Shown: positions 42,765 through 52,574, counted from the stretch's first letter. The stretch: DNA of 64,000 nt from an uncultured Duncaniella sp. (GCA_910588795.1 CAJURI010000001.1:1-64000), one strand, 5' to 3'. Numbers and translations are program-made. Notes: a model not told the origin generated them from the letters alone.

Positions 42765-44765
42765 ATGCATCCAGTCAAGCAGTTGAGATTGCTCTTAGCG
42801 ATGGCAGCAGCGGCCGTGACGGTAGCCTGTGCCAATATGGGCCGCCCTGAAGGTGGGCCCCGTGACGAGTTGCCGCCCGTGTATGTGCGGTCCAACCCCG
42901 CCTTGGGACAGCTCAATTTCAAGGGCAACAAGATCACCGTAGACTTTGACGAGAACATACAGCTCGACGATGCCATGAACAAGATCGTGGTGTCGCCCGC
43001 ACAGCACACCACCCCTGCCATATCGTCGAACGGGCGTCGCGTCACCATAGAGCTTCGCGACACTCTCATCCCCAACACCACCTACACCCTTGATTTCGCC
43101 GATGCTGTCAAGGACCTCAACGAAGGCAACGTGCTCGACGGGTTTGCCATGGACTTTGCCACGGGCGACACCATCGACACCCTGCGCATATCGGGCATGG
43201 TGTTCGAGGCCCGCACCCTCGAGCCGGCCCAGGGAATGCTCGTGGGGGTGTACTCCAACCTCTCCGACACAGCCATCTCCACCCTCCCGTTCGAGCGCAT
43301 CACCAAGACCAACCAGCTGGGGCAGTTCACCCTTCGCAACCTCAAGGCCGGCACCTACAGGGTGTATGCCCTCAACGACGTCAACCGCGACTACCACTGG
43401 GACCGATCGGAGGATGTGGCGTTCTACGATGTCGCCGTGTCGCCAAGTTCCGAGCCCACGGTGATCACTGACACCCTCACGCGCCACACCGGCGAGAGGG
43501 ACTCGCTCGTAATGCGCGACGCCACGCGCTTCCTGCCCGACGACCTCCTGCTGACATGGTTCAACGAGGGGTATGCCTCGCAGTACCTCAGGGACTACAA
43601 GCGGCCCGAGAGGAACAAGCTGACATTCCAGTTCGGAGCCAAGTCAGACACGCTCCCCATACTGCGCCTTCTCAACACCCACCGCGCGGGCGACGAGATA
43701 TCCACCTGGGCCACCCTCGACGCGTCGCCCACCCTCGACACCCTTACCTACTGGATATCCGACACGTCGCTCGTGTCGCTCGACTCTATAACCCTCGAGG
43801 CCACCTACCTGCGCACCGACACCCTCGACAATCTCGTGTGGGGGACTGACACGCTGAAGTTCAACATGCGCCCCGAGAAAAAGAAAAAGGAGAAGAAAAA
43901 GAAGAAAAAAGATGACGAGGAGGCCGACACAATCCCGCCGGTGCCCCACATGGAGCTGAGGATGCTCTCAGGGAGCAGTCAGGATCTTCACAAGGGGCTG
44001 ACACTCTCAGCAGGATCGCCCGTAGTGCGATTTGACACCGCAGCCATACACCTGGAGATACAGGTCGACACGCTGTGGTACCGCATAGTGCCCCCGAAGT
44101 TCACGCGCCCCGAGCCGCTGCGCCCCATGGTGTTCACCGCACCTTACAAATGGGAGGAGGGTACAAAATACCGCCTCACCATCGACTCCGCAGCCGTGAA
44201 CGACATATACGGGCTCGACAACGCACAGCTTGTCCATGAGTTCACCACCAAGAAGAGCGAGGACTACTCGGCGATATCGTTCAACGTGTCAGGCCTTGAC
44301 GGCCGCAAGGGGATAGTGGAGGTGCTCAGCAGCTCCGACAAGCCGGTGGCTTCAGCTCCGGTGAACGGAGACCTCGCCACGATACGCTATCTGAGCCCCG
44401 GCACATATTACGCGCGGCTCTTCATCGACGCCAACGATGACGGCGAATGGACCACAGGGTCCATAACCGACTCCATACAGCCCGAAGAGGTGTACTATTA
44501 CCCCAAGAAGATCAATCTGAAGAAGAACTGGACCATCGAGCAGAGCTGGAACATCAACGAGCTTCCGGTGGACCAGCAGAAGCCACAGGAGATAAAGAAG
44601 AACAAGCCCAAGCGCAAGAAAGGTGACCCGGAGGAGCGTCCGACCGACGACGAGGAGGAGGACGAATTCTTCGACGACCCGTTCATGAACTCGGCGACCC
44701 GCAGCGGCAACCTCCTCAACGGCAACGGCTACAACAACAACGACTACAGATACAGGAATTACTAA
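42765..44765 (+). CDS. Ig-like domain lipoprotein
   Basis: The 666-residue lipoprotein (VTVAC, Cys at 22) starts with an SbsA-type Ig domain (GRPEGGPRDELPPVYVRS then LNFKGNKITVDFDENIQLDD, about 27-70) typical of a conserved Bacteroidetes family. More beta-sandwich domains follow (about 145-215 and 420-560). Around residue 375 is a run of nearly pure Lys and Glu encoded by A/G-only codons, probably a disordered charged linker. The C-terminus is rich in Lys, Asp and Asn. The ATG at 42765 was chosen over a TTG two codons upstream. The function is unknown; envelope-associated by its lipid anchor. Confidence 0.8.
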   Translation: MHPVKQLRLLLAMAAAAVTVACANMGRPEGGPRDELPPVYVRSNPALGQLNFKGNKITVDFDENIQLDDAMNKIVVSPAQHTTPAISSNGRRVTIELRDTLIPNTTYTLDFADAVKDLNEGNVLDGFAMDFATGDTIDTLRISGMVFEARTLEPAQGMLVGVYSNLSDTAISTLPFERITKTNQLGQFTLRNLKAGTYRVYALNDVNRDYHWDRSEDVAFYDVAVSPSSEPTVITDTLTRHTGERDSLVMRDATRFLPDDLLLTWFNEGYASQYLRDYKRPERNKLTFQFGAKSDTLPILRLLNTHRAGDEISTWATLDASPTLDTLTYWISDTSLVSLDSITLEATYLRTDTLDNLVWGTDTLKFNMRPEKKKKEKKKKKKDDEEADTIPPVPHMELRMLSGSSQDLHKGLTLSAGSPVVRFDTAAIHLEIQVDTLWYRIVPPKFTRPEPLRPMVFTAPYKWEEGTKYRLTIDSAAVNDIYGLDNAQLVHEFTTKKSEDYSAISFNVSGLDGRKGIVEVLSSSDKPVASAPVNGDLATIRYLSPGTYYARLFIDANDDGEWTTGSITDSIQPEEVYYYPKKINLKKNWTIEQSWNINELPVDQQKPQEIKKNKPKRKKGDPEERPTDDEEEDEFFDDPFMNSATRSGNLLNGNGYNNNDYRYRNY

Positions 44766-44796
44766 CGAGGCTGTTTAACAACGACATCCAAGCTGA

Positions 44797-45846
44797 ATGC
44801 ACCCCACCGGACAACATAACATAGCCAGACACAGGAGCTCTCCGCTGAGCTTCCTGCTGAAATACGGCGTCCCGGCGATAATCACTGTCGGGCTATGCTA
44901 TCTGCTCGTCAAGGGGACCGACCTGCATGAGATGTGGCACACCATCCGCACCGAGTGCGACTTCCGCTGGATAGGGGCCAATCTAGCCCTCGTGATAGGC
45001 GCGCAGGTGGCACGCGCCGCCCGCTGGAGGCTCCAGCTGCGCGCCCTCGGCATCAGGGTGTCACTGTGGGTGCTCACGCTGAGCGTGTTCGGCACCTATG
45101 CGGTCAATCTCGTGTTCCCCCGTCTGGGAGAGATATGGCGCACAGGCTTCATAGCCGCCCGTGAGAAGGCACCGTTCACCACCGTATTCGGCTCCATGGT
45201 GGCCGACCGTCTCGCCGACACCATAGCCATAGGCTTGATATCGCTTGCCACCTTTGCCATGGCGGGGCCTCAGCTCATGTCCTATCTGGGCCATAGCCCG
45301 GAAAAGCTCTCGGGCATAGGCCGACTGCTCTCGTCCCCCATGCTCTGGGGGGCTCTGGCGGCATGCACGGCCATAGCCGTGTGGGCGTGCATGCGTTTCA
45401 CCGGAAGCAGGGTCATGACCACCCTCCGCAGAGTATGGCAAGAGCTCTGGAAGGGTTTTGCCGTAATCACCCGTATGCGCGGCAAAGGGGAGTGGCTGTT
45501 CTATACCATCATATTATGGGGGTGCTACATGGCAGGGCTCGGATGCGCGTTCATGTCATTTCCGCTCACATCCGAGGTCATAGCCGTCCACGGGCTCACC
45601 TCACTGCTTGTGTGCTTCGTCCTCACGAGCCTGTCGATGCTCGTCCCCTCCAACGGCGGCATCGGGCCCTGGCAGTGGGCCATGATATTCGGGCTCGGGC
45701 TTTATTCGGCAGGGATCCCCGGGCTTGACAAGGGATACATGACCTCGTTTGCCAACCTTGCCCTCAGTGTTCAGACCATCAGTTCCATCATCCTCGGGCT
45801 CTTCACTTTCACATGGATAACCCTGGACAAACGCTCAAAAAAATGA
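44797..45846 (+). CDS. Lysylphosphatidylglycerol synthase TM-like membrane protein (YbhN/UPF0104)
   Basis: The 349-residue protein has about eight membrane helices and the family landmarks ARAARWRLQLRALG (about 70-83), VNLVFPRLGEIWRTGFIA (about 105-122; family P-R-GE-R) and ADRLADTIAIGLI (about 137-149). It belongs to the membrane part of MprF-like proteins, many of which are lipid flippases; the lysyl-transferase domain is absent. Its stop codon overlaps the next start by 4 bases. Confidence 0.83.
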   Translation: MHPTGQHNIARHRSSPLSFLLKYGVPAIITVGLCYLLVKGTDLHEMWHTIRTECDFRWIGANLALVIGAQVARAARWRLQLRALGIRVSLWVLTLSVFGTYAVNLVFPRLGEIWRTGFIAAREKAPFTTVFGSMVADRLADTIAIGLISLATFAMAGPQLMSYLGHSPEKLSGIGRLLSSPMLWGALAACTAIAVWACMRFTGSRVMTTLRRVWQELWKGFAVITRMRGKGEWLFYTIILWGCYMAGLGCAFMSFPLTSEVIAVHGLTSLLVCFVLTSLSMLVPSNGGIGPWQWAMIFGLGLYSAGIPGLDKGYMTSFANLALSVQTISSIILGLFTFTWITLDKRSKK

Positions 45847-46472
45847 AATGGATCAACGACCATGACGATTATTTCCTCCGGGACTTCAACAACAGGAAGG
45901 ACGGGGAGGACACAGCCGGCAAAAGTGACGGAGAGAGCGTGACACCCGGCAGCGCCTCCGACGGCAAAGCGGAGCAGACCCAGGGTGCGGGCTCACAGGG
46001 GTCCGCATCCCAGGAATTCTCCTTCACAGGCGGCAGCGACAGCGACAACACCATGCCGGAGGCCGCAGCAGCCCAGGAGACCCCGATGAAAAAGCGCAGC
46101 CGCGCGCGCCGCAGGCTCGTGTGGTTCGCGCTCATAGTGGCGGCAGTGCTTTTCGTGGCGTTCTACATCCGCTATTTCGTCCCCTACACATCCGACACCC
46201 TCACCACAGGCTATGTCACACTCGTCGAGAAGCGCGGCATCTTCTTCAAGACCTTCGAGGGGGAGATGATATCCGAGAGCCATCTCAACGACACATCCAA
46301 AGTGTACTCGCGCGACTTCTACTTCTCCATACCCAATGACTCTCTGGGACGCCTCATACAGTCCTATCAGGGCACCGGGCAGAAAGTCACGCTCACAACA
46401 CAGAAATATTACGGCACCCTCCCCTGGCGCGGCTCGCAGAAGACCGTAGTCACCGGAGTGTCGGTAAAATGA
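45843..46472 (+). CDS. Single-pass membrane protein of unknown function
   Basis: The 209-residue protein has a low-complexity N-terminal 90 residues (Ser, Gly, Asp, Gln), a basic patch KKRSRARRR, one membrane segment (about 102-120, VWFALIVAAVLFVAFYI) and a compact exported domain of about 85 residues (YTSDTLTTGYVTLVEKRGIFFKTFEGEMI). The start at 45843 overlaps the stop of the preceding gene (ATGA) and is preferred to an ATG at 45813 inside it. Conserved next to the UPF0104 gene, it may work with it in the membrane. I do not know a function. Confidence 0.7.
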   Translation: MKWINDHDDYFLRDFNNRKDGEDTAGKSDGESVTPGSASDGKAEQTQGAGSQGSASQEFSFTGGSDSDNTMPEAAAAQETPMKKRSRARRRLVWFALIVAAVLFVAFYIRYFVPYTSDTLTTGYVTLVEKRGIFFKTFEGEMISESHLNDTSKVYSRDFYFSIPNDSLGRLIQSYQGTGQKVTLTTQKYYGTLPWRGSQKTVVTGVSVK

Positions 46473-46479
46473 CCTCACA

Positions 46480-47805
46480 ATGAACCTTCGCATATTTCCA
46501 CCCGAAGATTTCCTTGAAGCCCGTGTCACGCTCCCTCTGTCCAAGAGCATGAGCGCGCGCGCCCTCATAATCAACGCCCTCACCCCCGGCTCCGCGCCCT
46601 TGGGCAATGTAGCCTCGTGTGACGACACCGACGCCCTTGTAGCGGCACTTCAGGGTGACAGCCGGTCCATGAGCCGGACAGTCGACGTGGGCGCGGCCGG
46701 CACCACCATGCGTTTTCTCACAGCCTACTACGCATGCCGCCCCGGGTGTGACATCACCCTCGACGGATCGTCACGCATGCGCCAACGCCCCATCAAGGTG
46801 CTTGTCGACGCTCTTCGGGCCCTCGGAGCCGACATAACGTATGCCGGAGAAGAGGGCTTCCCGCCGCTCCGCATACGCGGCAGAGAGCTGCGCGGAGGGG
46901 AACTGACGCTCGACGCGTCAGTAAGCTCGCAGTACATATCGGCACTGCTCATGACCGCCCCGGTCATGACCGGAGGCCTGAAGCTGACACTCACCGGAGA
47001 GATCGCATCGCGCCCCTACATACTCATGACTCTCAGGATGATGAAAGACTATGGAGTGGACAGCGAGTTCTACCTCAACACCATAACAGTCCCTGCGGCA
47101 GCATCCTACAAGGCCCCGGCATCGCCACTCCGCATAGAGGGTGACTGGAGCGCGGCAGCCGCATGGTATGAGATCACGGCACTTTCGGCCGGGGCCGTGA
47201 GCATCGACAATCTCGCCAAGGACTCATGCCAGGGTGACCGCTGCCTCGCCGACATATATGCCAGGCTCGGTGTGGACACCGACTGGGAGGGGGAGGACGG
47301 CGGTACAGACCTCCTTGCCAACCCCGATGCCGATGCACGCGCAAGCATAGACTTCTCCGACTGCCCCGATCTCGCGCAGTACGTCACCGTGACATGCGCC
47401 ATGCTCGGCATACCGTTCAGCTTCACCGGGCTGCACACTCTCGCCATAAAGGAGACCGACCGCGTGGCTGCACTGAAAAACGAGATGGCAAAACTCGGCA
47501 TGATACTCGACGACAGCATCCCCGGGACACTCCGCTGGGACGGGAGCAGAGTACGCATAACCGAGATGCCCGTCTTCGACACCTATGCCGACCACCGCAT
47601 GGCGATGTGTCTCGCCCCGGTGGCACTTTACATCCCCGGCATAGTAATACGTGACGCGGAGGTGGTGAGCAAAAGCTATCCGGGATTCTGGGATGACCTC
47701 GCCGCGGCGGGATTCACGTTGGCCGAGCTGCCTGACACCCCCGAGACCACGATTGACCGGGACGGACGCCCGAACGACGGAGCCGGAAAGGGGGAGGAAA
47801 GATGA
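46480..47805 (+). CDS. aroA: 3-phosphoshikimate 1-carboxyvinyltransferase (EPSP synthase)
   Basis: The enzyme joins shikimate-3-phosphate and phosphoenolpyruvate in chorismate synthesis. The 441-residue protein has LPLSKSMSARALIINAL (about 18-34, Lys and Arg for substrate), GAAGTTMRFLTAY (about 71-83), DGSSRMRQRPIK (about 95-106), the SSQYISALLM segment (about 147-156) and the catalytic end motif TYADHRMAMC (about 367-376). All expected residues are present. The stop overlaps the next start by 4 bases. No other aro genes are nearby. Confidence 0.94.
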   Translation: MNLRIFPPEDFLEARVTLPLSKSMSARALIINALTPGSAPLGNVASCDDTDALVAALQGDSRSMSRTVDVGAAGTTMRFLTAYYACRPGCDITLDGSSRMRQRPIKVLVDALRALGADITYAGEEGFPPLRIRGRELRGGELTLDASVSSQYISALLMTAPVMTGGLKLTLTGEIASRPYILMTLRMMKDYGVDSEFYLNTITVPAAASYKAPASPLRIEGDWSAAAAWYEITALSAGAVSIDNLAKDSCQGDRCLADIYARLGVDTDWEGEDGGTDLLANPDADARASIDFSDCPDLAQYVTVTCAMLGIPFSFTGLHTLAIKETDRVAALKNEMAKLGMILDDSIPGTLRWDGSRVRITEMPVFDTYADHRMAMCLAPVALYIPGIVIRDAEVVSKSYPGFWDDLAAAGFTLAELPDTPETTIDRDGRPNDGAGKGEER

Positions 47806-48206
47806 CCGGAGCCTTGATAATACTGGCTGTGACCGTCATTGCCGGCGTGCTGCTGTATATCCACCACCGTTACACCTCAGGCAGCGGAGAGGACGCCTCT
47901 CAGGAGACGACCGTCCCCACCCCCAAAGATGAGAGCACAGGCGCAGAGGAATGCTGCGGAAGGCACGCCGTGTGCGAAAAAGCCATGCCGCAGACCGCCT
48001 CCACCCTCTATTACGATGACGAGGAGCTCGACCGCTTCGCCGGCACTGACCCCGAAAGCTACACCGACAGCGACATTGAGGAATTCCGCGAGATACTTTA
48101 CACACTCCGCCACGAGGAGGTCTACAGCTGGGGAGCCGCCCTCACCCGGCGCAACATCCCCCTGCCGCTGCAGCTGCGCGACGAGTGGGTGATGCTGTGT
48201 GAATAA
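47802..48206 (+). CDS. Small membrane-anchored protein with a Cys/His cluster
   Basis: The 134-residue protein has an N-terminal membrane helix (about 3-20), a charged linker, a motif ECCGRHAVCEK (about 49-59) that could bind a metal, and a conserved helical tail YYDDEELDRFAG then IEEFREILYTLRHEEVYSW. I recall it as a conserved Bacteroidetes small protein, but its function is not known to me. It lies between aroA (4-base overlap) and a metal ABC permease, and the Cys/His motif would fit a role with a metal, which is inference. Confidence 0.65.
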   Translation: MTGALIILAVTVIAGVLLYIHHRYTSGSGEDASQETTVPTPKDESTGAEECCGRHAVCEKAMPQTASTLYYDDEELDRFAGTDPESYTDSDIEEFREILYTLRHEEVYSWGAALTRRNIPLPLQLRDEWVMLCE

Positions 48207-48219
48207 CACACTGAATGAC

Positions 48220-49053
48220 ATGGAACTGTTTCATTACGATTTCTTTCTCAACGCACTGATGGCCGTGGTGCTTCTCAGCATCTCATCGGCCATGATAGGT
48301 ACATATATAATCAGCCGGCGGCTCGTGTCGATATCCGGAGGTGTCACCCACGCATGCTTCGGGGGCCTCGGCCTCGGCTACTTCCTGGGGGTCAGCCCGG
48401 TGGCCATGGCCGCACTTTTTGCCATAGGTTCCTCTCTGGGAGTGCAGTGGATGGCGTCGCGCCAACAGGTGCGCGAGGACTCGGCCATAGCGGTCATCTG
48501 GGCCATAGGTATGGCAGTTGGCACCCTTTTCATATTCCTCACTCCGGGATATGTACCCGAGCTCAACTCGTTTCTGTTCGGCAACATCCTCACCATCACC
48601 CGCAGCGACCTGTGGGCATTCCTGCTGTTCACGATAGTGCTGACACTGTTCATGTCGGCGCGCTACAAGCAGATAGTCACATGCGCGTTCGACGCTGACT
48701 TCGCCCGCGTGCGCCGCCTCCCGGTAACGTTCATCAACACAGCCATGACAGTGCTTGTGGCAGTGTGCATAGTGCTGACCATACGCCTCGTCGGGGTGAT
48801 GCTGCTTATGTCGATGTTCTCCCTCCCGCAGATGACGGCCGAGACCATGGCAAGACGCTTCGGATCCATAATGCGTCTGTCCATAGCGGTATCGCTTCTC
48901 TGCTCCATCTCGGGACTCATGCTTGCCACCGTGATCAACGTGCCCTGCTCCGCACTCATAGTCCTCACGATGGCCTCGGTGTATATCGCCGCCCGCGCAG
49001 CAGCCTCCGTCAGGGAAAGATTTCACCGAAATAATTTACCGGGAAATCGTTAA
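48220..49053 (+). CDS. Metal ABC transporter permease (ZnuB/MntB/TroC family)
   Basis: The 277-residue inner-membrane protein has about eight to nine helices. Family features are GTYIISRRLVSISGGVTHACFGGLGLGYFLG (about 26-56, the ABC-3 loop with S-HA-FGG), and RLVGVMLLMSMFSLPQMTA (about 194-212). It would move zinc, manganese or iron inward with an ATPase and binding protein, neither of which is encoded nearby. The ATG at 48220 is preferred to a GTG at 48199 that lies within the preceding gene. It ends an operon starting at the Ig-like gene or aroA. Confidence 0.88.
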   Translation: MELFHYDFFLNALMAVVLLSISSAMIGTYIISRRLVSISGGVTHACFGGLGLGYFLGVSPVAMAALFAIGSSLGVQWMASRQQVREDSAIAVIWAIGMAVGTLFIFLTPGYVPELNSFLFGNILTITRSDLWAFLLFTIVLTLFMSARYKQIVTCAFDADFARVRRLPVTFINTAMTVLVAVCIVLTIRLVGVMLLMSMFSLPQMTAETMARRFGSIMRLSIAVSLLCSISGLMLATVINVPCSALIVLTMASVYIAARAAASVRERFHRNNLPGNR

Positions 49054-49069
49054 ATTACCCTGCCATACT

Positions 49070-49100
49070 TTTGTATTATAGTGAAAATATTGTACCTTTG
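49070..49100 (+). promoter_or_regulatory. Promoter of the PpiD-like gene
   Basis: TTTG (49070-49073) and TACCTTTG (49093-49100) are 19 bp apart, a good consensus match. The leader to 49179 is about 72 nt. Confidence 0.8.
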
Positions 49101-49178
49101 TGCGTTAATTGCGCAAGGAGCCCCCGTGCGCACATATTACCGTACCAGACCGAATAATCAAAATCATCTAAACATAGA

Positions 49179-51248
49179 ATGGCAACACTCGAAAAAATCC
49201 GTAGCAAGTCAGTGCTCTTGCTGATCATCGTTGGAGCCGCCTTGCTGGCTTTTATCATCGGTGACTTCTTCACCTCGGGGCGAACACTCTTCGGCACCGG
49301 GACCACCATCGCCGAAGTAGGCGACCAGAAAGTAGATGTACAGGAATTCCAGCGTCGCGTCCAGGAGGCCTCACAGCAGGCCCAGCAGAGCGGACAGCGC
49401 ATCGACAACGCACTGCTGCAGCAGCAGGTGCTTGACGCGATGATCGCCGAGAAACTCTTCAACCAGGAGGCACGCGAACTCGGACTCACCGTCACCGACG
49501 CTGAACTCACCGAAATGATGGTGGGAAAAAATTCAGCCTATGTCGACCGCATGGTGCAGCAGCAGCTCGGCCTGCCCGACGCCGCAACAGCCCACGACAT
49601 GGCTTTCAACCCCACAAAATACGGCATGCCTCAGGACCAGGCTCTTCAGCTACAGCAGTACTGGCTGCAGATGGAGCAGAGCGTAGAGAAGATGCTTCTG
49701 CAGCAGAAGTTCCAGAACCTCTTCACAGGGCTTCTGACAGCCAACGATCTTGACGCCAAGGCTCTCTATGACGAGAACAACCCCACAGCCAACGTCATAT
49801 ACGCCAAGAAGGAACTCTCCTCGCTCAAGGATGACGAGTTCCCCGTGGACGGCTCAGACATAAAGAAACTCTACGAGTCAGAGAAGAACCGCTATGCTCT
49901 CACCGAGCCCATGCGCCTTGTCAACTATATATCGGTCAACATCATCCCCTCCCAGGCCGACATACTTGCCGGACAGAAGAAGGTGGAGGACGCACTGCTC
50001 GCGCTCAACAGCCAGCCCGAGACACAGGGCCTGAGCGAGATGCCCGAGTTCATCGCCGAACGACAGATGCTCTCACAGGCCGATGTCGACAAGCAGACCC
50101 GCCTCAAAAGCGCGCTTGACTCCCTCTCGGTGGGCCGCGCCACACTCGTAAGCAAGACCGGCAACGACTACACCATAGCCAAGCTCATCGGCAAGACACA
50201 GCAGCCCGACAAAGTGACCATCGACTTCATGGCCGTGCAGGGAAGCAAAGCCCAGATCGACTCGCTCGCAGGACTCCTCAACAGCGGAGCCTCCTTCGAC
50301 TCCATAGCATCTTCACCCCTCGTGGCTCAGTCACAGAAAGAGATGGAGGTATCGCTCCTCGACGCCAACTCGGCAGCCGTTAAGGAGCTTATAGCCGACC
50401 GCGCCGAAGGTGTCTACTTCACGCCTGACACACTCTCAGAGAACGGACGCATCATGCGCATAGCTAAGCGCAACGCCCCCACAACCGTCTACGACATTGC
50501 CACAGTAAACTTCACCACCGAGCCCTCCAACGCCACAGTGAACGAGCTCGAGTCAAAGCTCCAGAACTATGTCACCGCCCACAAGAACGCCCGCGAGTTC
50601 GCCGACAGCGCACAGGCCGGCGGCTACACAGTATTCCCCTTCTATGTGTCGGCATCCAGCCCGTCGATGGGCAACGTCACCGACAGCCACTCGGCCGTGG
50701 CATGGGCCATGGAAGCCGACAAGGGTGACGTGTCACAGGTGTTCGGCGACATACAGAGCGGCAACTTCATGGCCGTGGCCCTCGAAGACATCTACGAGGA
50801 CTACACCCCCGCACGCGACCCGCAGCTCAATGACGCGCTTGCACGCCGCGCCCGCAACGACAAGAAAGCAGCCAAACTCATAGCAGACTATGCCGGCAAG
50901 GCCAAGGATGTGGCAGGATACGCAAAACTCATGGGAGCCGAGGTAGACACAACCACAGTCAACTTCGGACAGCAGTTCGTGCCCGGCATCGGCATGGGTG
51001 AGAGCGAGCTTCAGGGACGCGTGGCAACAGCCAAGGCCGGAGACCTCATAGGCCCGCTTCAGGGCAACAACGCCGTGATAGTGCTTCAGGTGACCGGCAT
51101 CGACAACGAGGGACGCCCCTTCGACCTCAACGAGAACACCGTGCGCTACATGCAGCAGCGTGGCGCAGGCCGCATGGGCGGCAACCTTCCCGCCATACTC
51201 ATAGGGAACAAGAAGGTCAAGAACAACATGACCGTATTCTACAAGTAA
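49179..51248 (+). CDS. PpiD/SurA-type periplasmic peptidyl-prolyl isomerase
   Basis: The 689-residue chaperone has a short cytoplasmic start, one membrane anchor (about 12-28, SVLLLIIVGAALLAFIIGDFF), an N-terminal SurA-like chaperone domain (about 40-230; QRVQEASQQAQ and LLQQQVLDAMIAEKLFNQEARELG), and a central parvulin-like region (about 340-460). The C-terminal part is helical. Parvulin active-site residues are not obvious, so it may be mainly a holdase. It probably handles newly exported outer-membrane proteins. It has its own promoter and terminator. Confidence 0.88.
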   Translation: MATLEKIRSKSVLLLIIVGAALLAFIIGDFFTSGRTLFGTGTTIAEVGDQKVDVQEFQRRVQEASQQAQQSGQRIDNALLQQQVLDAMIAEKLFNQEARELGLTVTDAELTEMMVGKNSAYVDRMVQQQLGLPDAATAHDMAFNPTKYGMPQDQALQLQQYWLQMEQSVEKMLLQQKFQNLFTGLLTANDLDAKALYDENNPTANVIYAKKELSSLKDDEFPVDGSDIKKLYESEKNRYALTEPMRLVNYISVNIIPSQADILAGQKKVEDALLALNSQPETQGLSEMPEFIAERQMLSQADVDKQTRLKSALDSLSVGRATLVSKTGNDYTIAKLIGKTQQPDKVTIDFMAVQGSKAQIDSLAGLLNSGASFDSIASSPLVAQSQKEMEVSLLDANSAAVKELIADRAEGVYFTPDTLSENGRIMRIAKRNAPTTVYDIATVNFTTEPSNATVNELESKLQNYVTAHKNAREFADSAQAGGYTVFPFYVSASSPSMGNVTDSHSAVAWAMEADKGDVSQVFGDIQSGNFMAVALEDIYEDYTPARDPQLNDALARRARNDKKAAKLIADYAGKAKDVAGYAKLMGAEVDTTTVNFGQQFVPGIGMGESELQGRVATAKAGDLIGPLQGNNAVIVLQVTGIDNEGRPFDLNENTVRYMQQRGAGRMGGNLPAILIGNKKVKNNMTVFYK

Positions 51249-51315
51249 ACAGCGTCACGACAGCCTGACGCCCACAAAAAACGAAGGGCGCACGACTGTC
51301 CGACATACATAAACC

Positions 51316-51376
51316 ACACAGGGCACCATCGCCACGAAGAGCCTGAACGAGGCTTGACGGCGATGGTGCCCTGTGT
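51316..51376 (+). terminator. Terminator between the PpiD-like gene and trpS
   Basis: An 18-bp perfect stem (51316-51333 and 51359-51376, around GGGCACCATCGCC) encloses a smaller AGCCT/AGGCT hairpin. No U-run follows. Confidence 0.75.
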
Positions 51377-51420
51377 CGTCAAGCCCCTGCAATCCGCCTT
51401 ATAATCACCTGAAAATTAGC

Positions 51421-51452
51421 TTTGGTGCTTTGGAGTATTTTTTGTAACTTTG
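51421..51452 (+). promoter_or_regulatory. trpS promoter
   Basis: TTTG (51421-51424) and TAACTTTG (51445-51452) are exactly 20 bp apart, a full match to the consensus. The leader is about 23 nt, too short for an attenuator. Confidence 0.85.
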
Positions 51453-51479
51453 CTCCCCAAATAATCCAACCATACCGAT

Positions 51480-52541
51480 ATGGAAAATAAAGAAATCGTG
51501 CTCTCGGGCATCCGTGCCACGGGCAATCTGCACCTGGGCAACTACTACGGAGCCCTCAACAAGTTCGTAAAGATGCAGGATGACTATGACTGCCTCTACT
51601 TCATAGCTGACCTTCACGCACTTACCACCAATCCCGACCCCAAGGCCCTTCACGAGAACGTACACAATATCCTCGCCGAATATCTTGCAGCGGGCGTCGA
51701 CCCCGACAAAGCCACCATATTCGTGCAGAGCGACATACCTGAAATATCCGAGATGTACCTGCTGCTCAACATGCATGTAGGTATCGGAGAGCTGATGCGC
51801 ACAACGTCGTTCAAGGACAAAGCCCGCAAGCAGCTCGGCATCACCGACGACTCGCAGGACATAGAGAAGCAGATAATCGGAGCCGACACCAACAAGCGCG
51901 TCAACGCCGGACTGCTCACCTACCCCACACTTATGGCCGTGGACATCCTCATACAGAAAGCCCACAAGGTGCCCGTCGGAAAGGATCAGGAACAACATCT
52001 TGAGCTGACACGACGCTTTGCACGCCGCTTCAACTCATTCTACGGCGTAGACCTGTTCCCCGAACCGGAGAACTTCAATTTCGGCGACCACGCAGTAAAG
52101 GTGCCCGGACTCGACGGCTCAGGCAAGATGGGCAAAAGCGAGGGCAACTGCATATATCTCGTCGACGAAGAGAAGGTGCTGCGCAAGAAAGTGATGCGCG
52201 CAAAGACCGACGAAGGCCCCAAGGAACCGGGCACCCCTGTGTCAGAGCCTGTGGAAAACCTCTTCACACTGCTCGAACTGACCTCCGGCCCCGAAGTGGT
52301 GCAGCAGTACCGCGATGCCTATGCCGACTGCTCCATACGCTACGGAGACCTCAAGAAACAGCTTGCCGACGACATACTCAAAGTGACAACCCCCATACGC
52401 GAACGCTACAAAGAGATCCGCGCCGACGAGGCCTACATAGCGAAAGTGGTGAAGCAAGGGGCCGAACGCGCCCGCGAGCGCGCCTCAAAGACCCTCGCCG
52501 AAGTGCGCGAGGCCATGGGCATAATCCGCTTCAAAGGTTAA
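51480..52541 (+). CDS. trpS: Tryptophanyl-tRNA synthetase
   Basis: The class I synthetase charges tRNA-Trp. The 353-residue protein has the HIGH-type motif TGNLHLGNYYGAL (about 13-25), the tryptophan/ATP region PVGKDQEQHLELTR (about 165-178) and the KMSKS-type loop LDGSGKMGKSEGN (about 210-222; Gly replaces the Ser of KMSKS). The length is a little above the typical 330. The DUF2723 gene follows after 33 bases and may be cotranscribed. Confidence 0.95.
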   Translation: MENKEIVLSGIRATGNLHLGNYYGALNKFVKMQDDYDCLYFIADLHALTTNPDPKALHENVHNILAEYLAAGVDPDKATIFVQSDIPEISEMYLLLNMHVGIGELMRTTSFKDKARKQLGITDDSQDIEKQIIGADTNKRVNAGLLTYPTLMAVDILIQKAHKVPVGKDQEQHLELTRRFARRFNSFYGVDLFPEPENFNFGDHAVKVPGLDGSGKMGKSEGNCIYLVDEEKVLRKKVMRAKTDEGPKEPGTPVSEPVENLFTLLELTSGPEVVQQYRDAYADCSIRYGDLKKQLADDILKVTTPIRERYKEIRADEAYIAKVVKQGAERARERASKTLAEVREAMGIIRFKG

Positions 52542-52574
52542 AAGATTACGTAAAAGCACATAAAGTAAACAGAG

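Noticed and set aside
51452..51480. Trp attenuator before trpS
   Set aside because: The predicted leader is about 23 nt, too short for a leader peptide or alternative hairpins.
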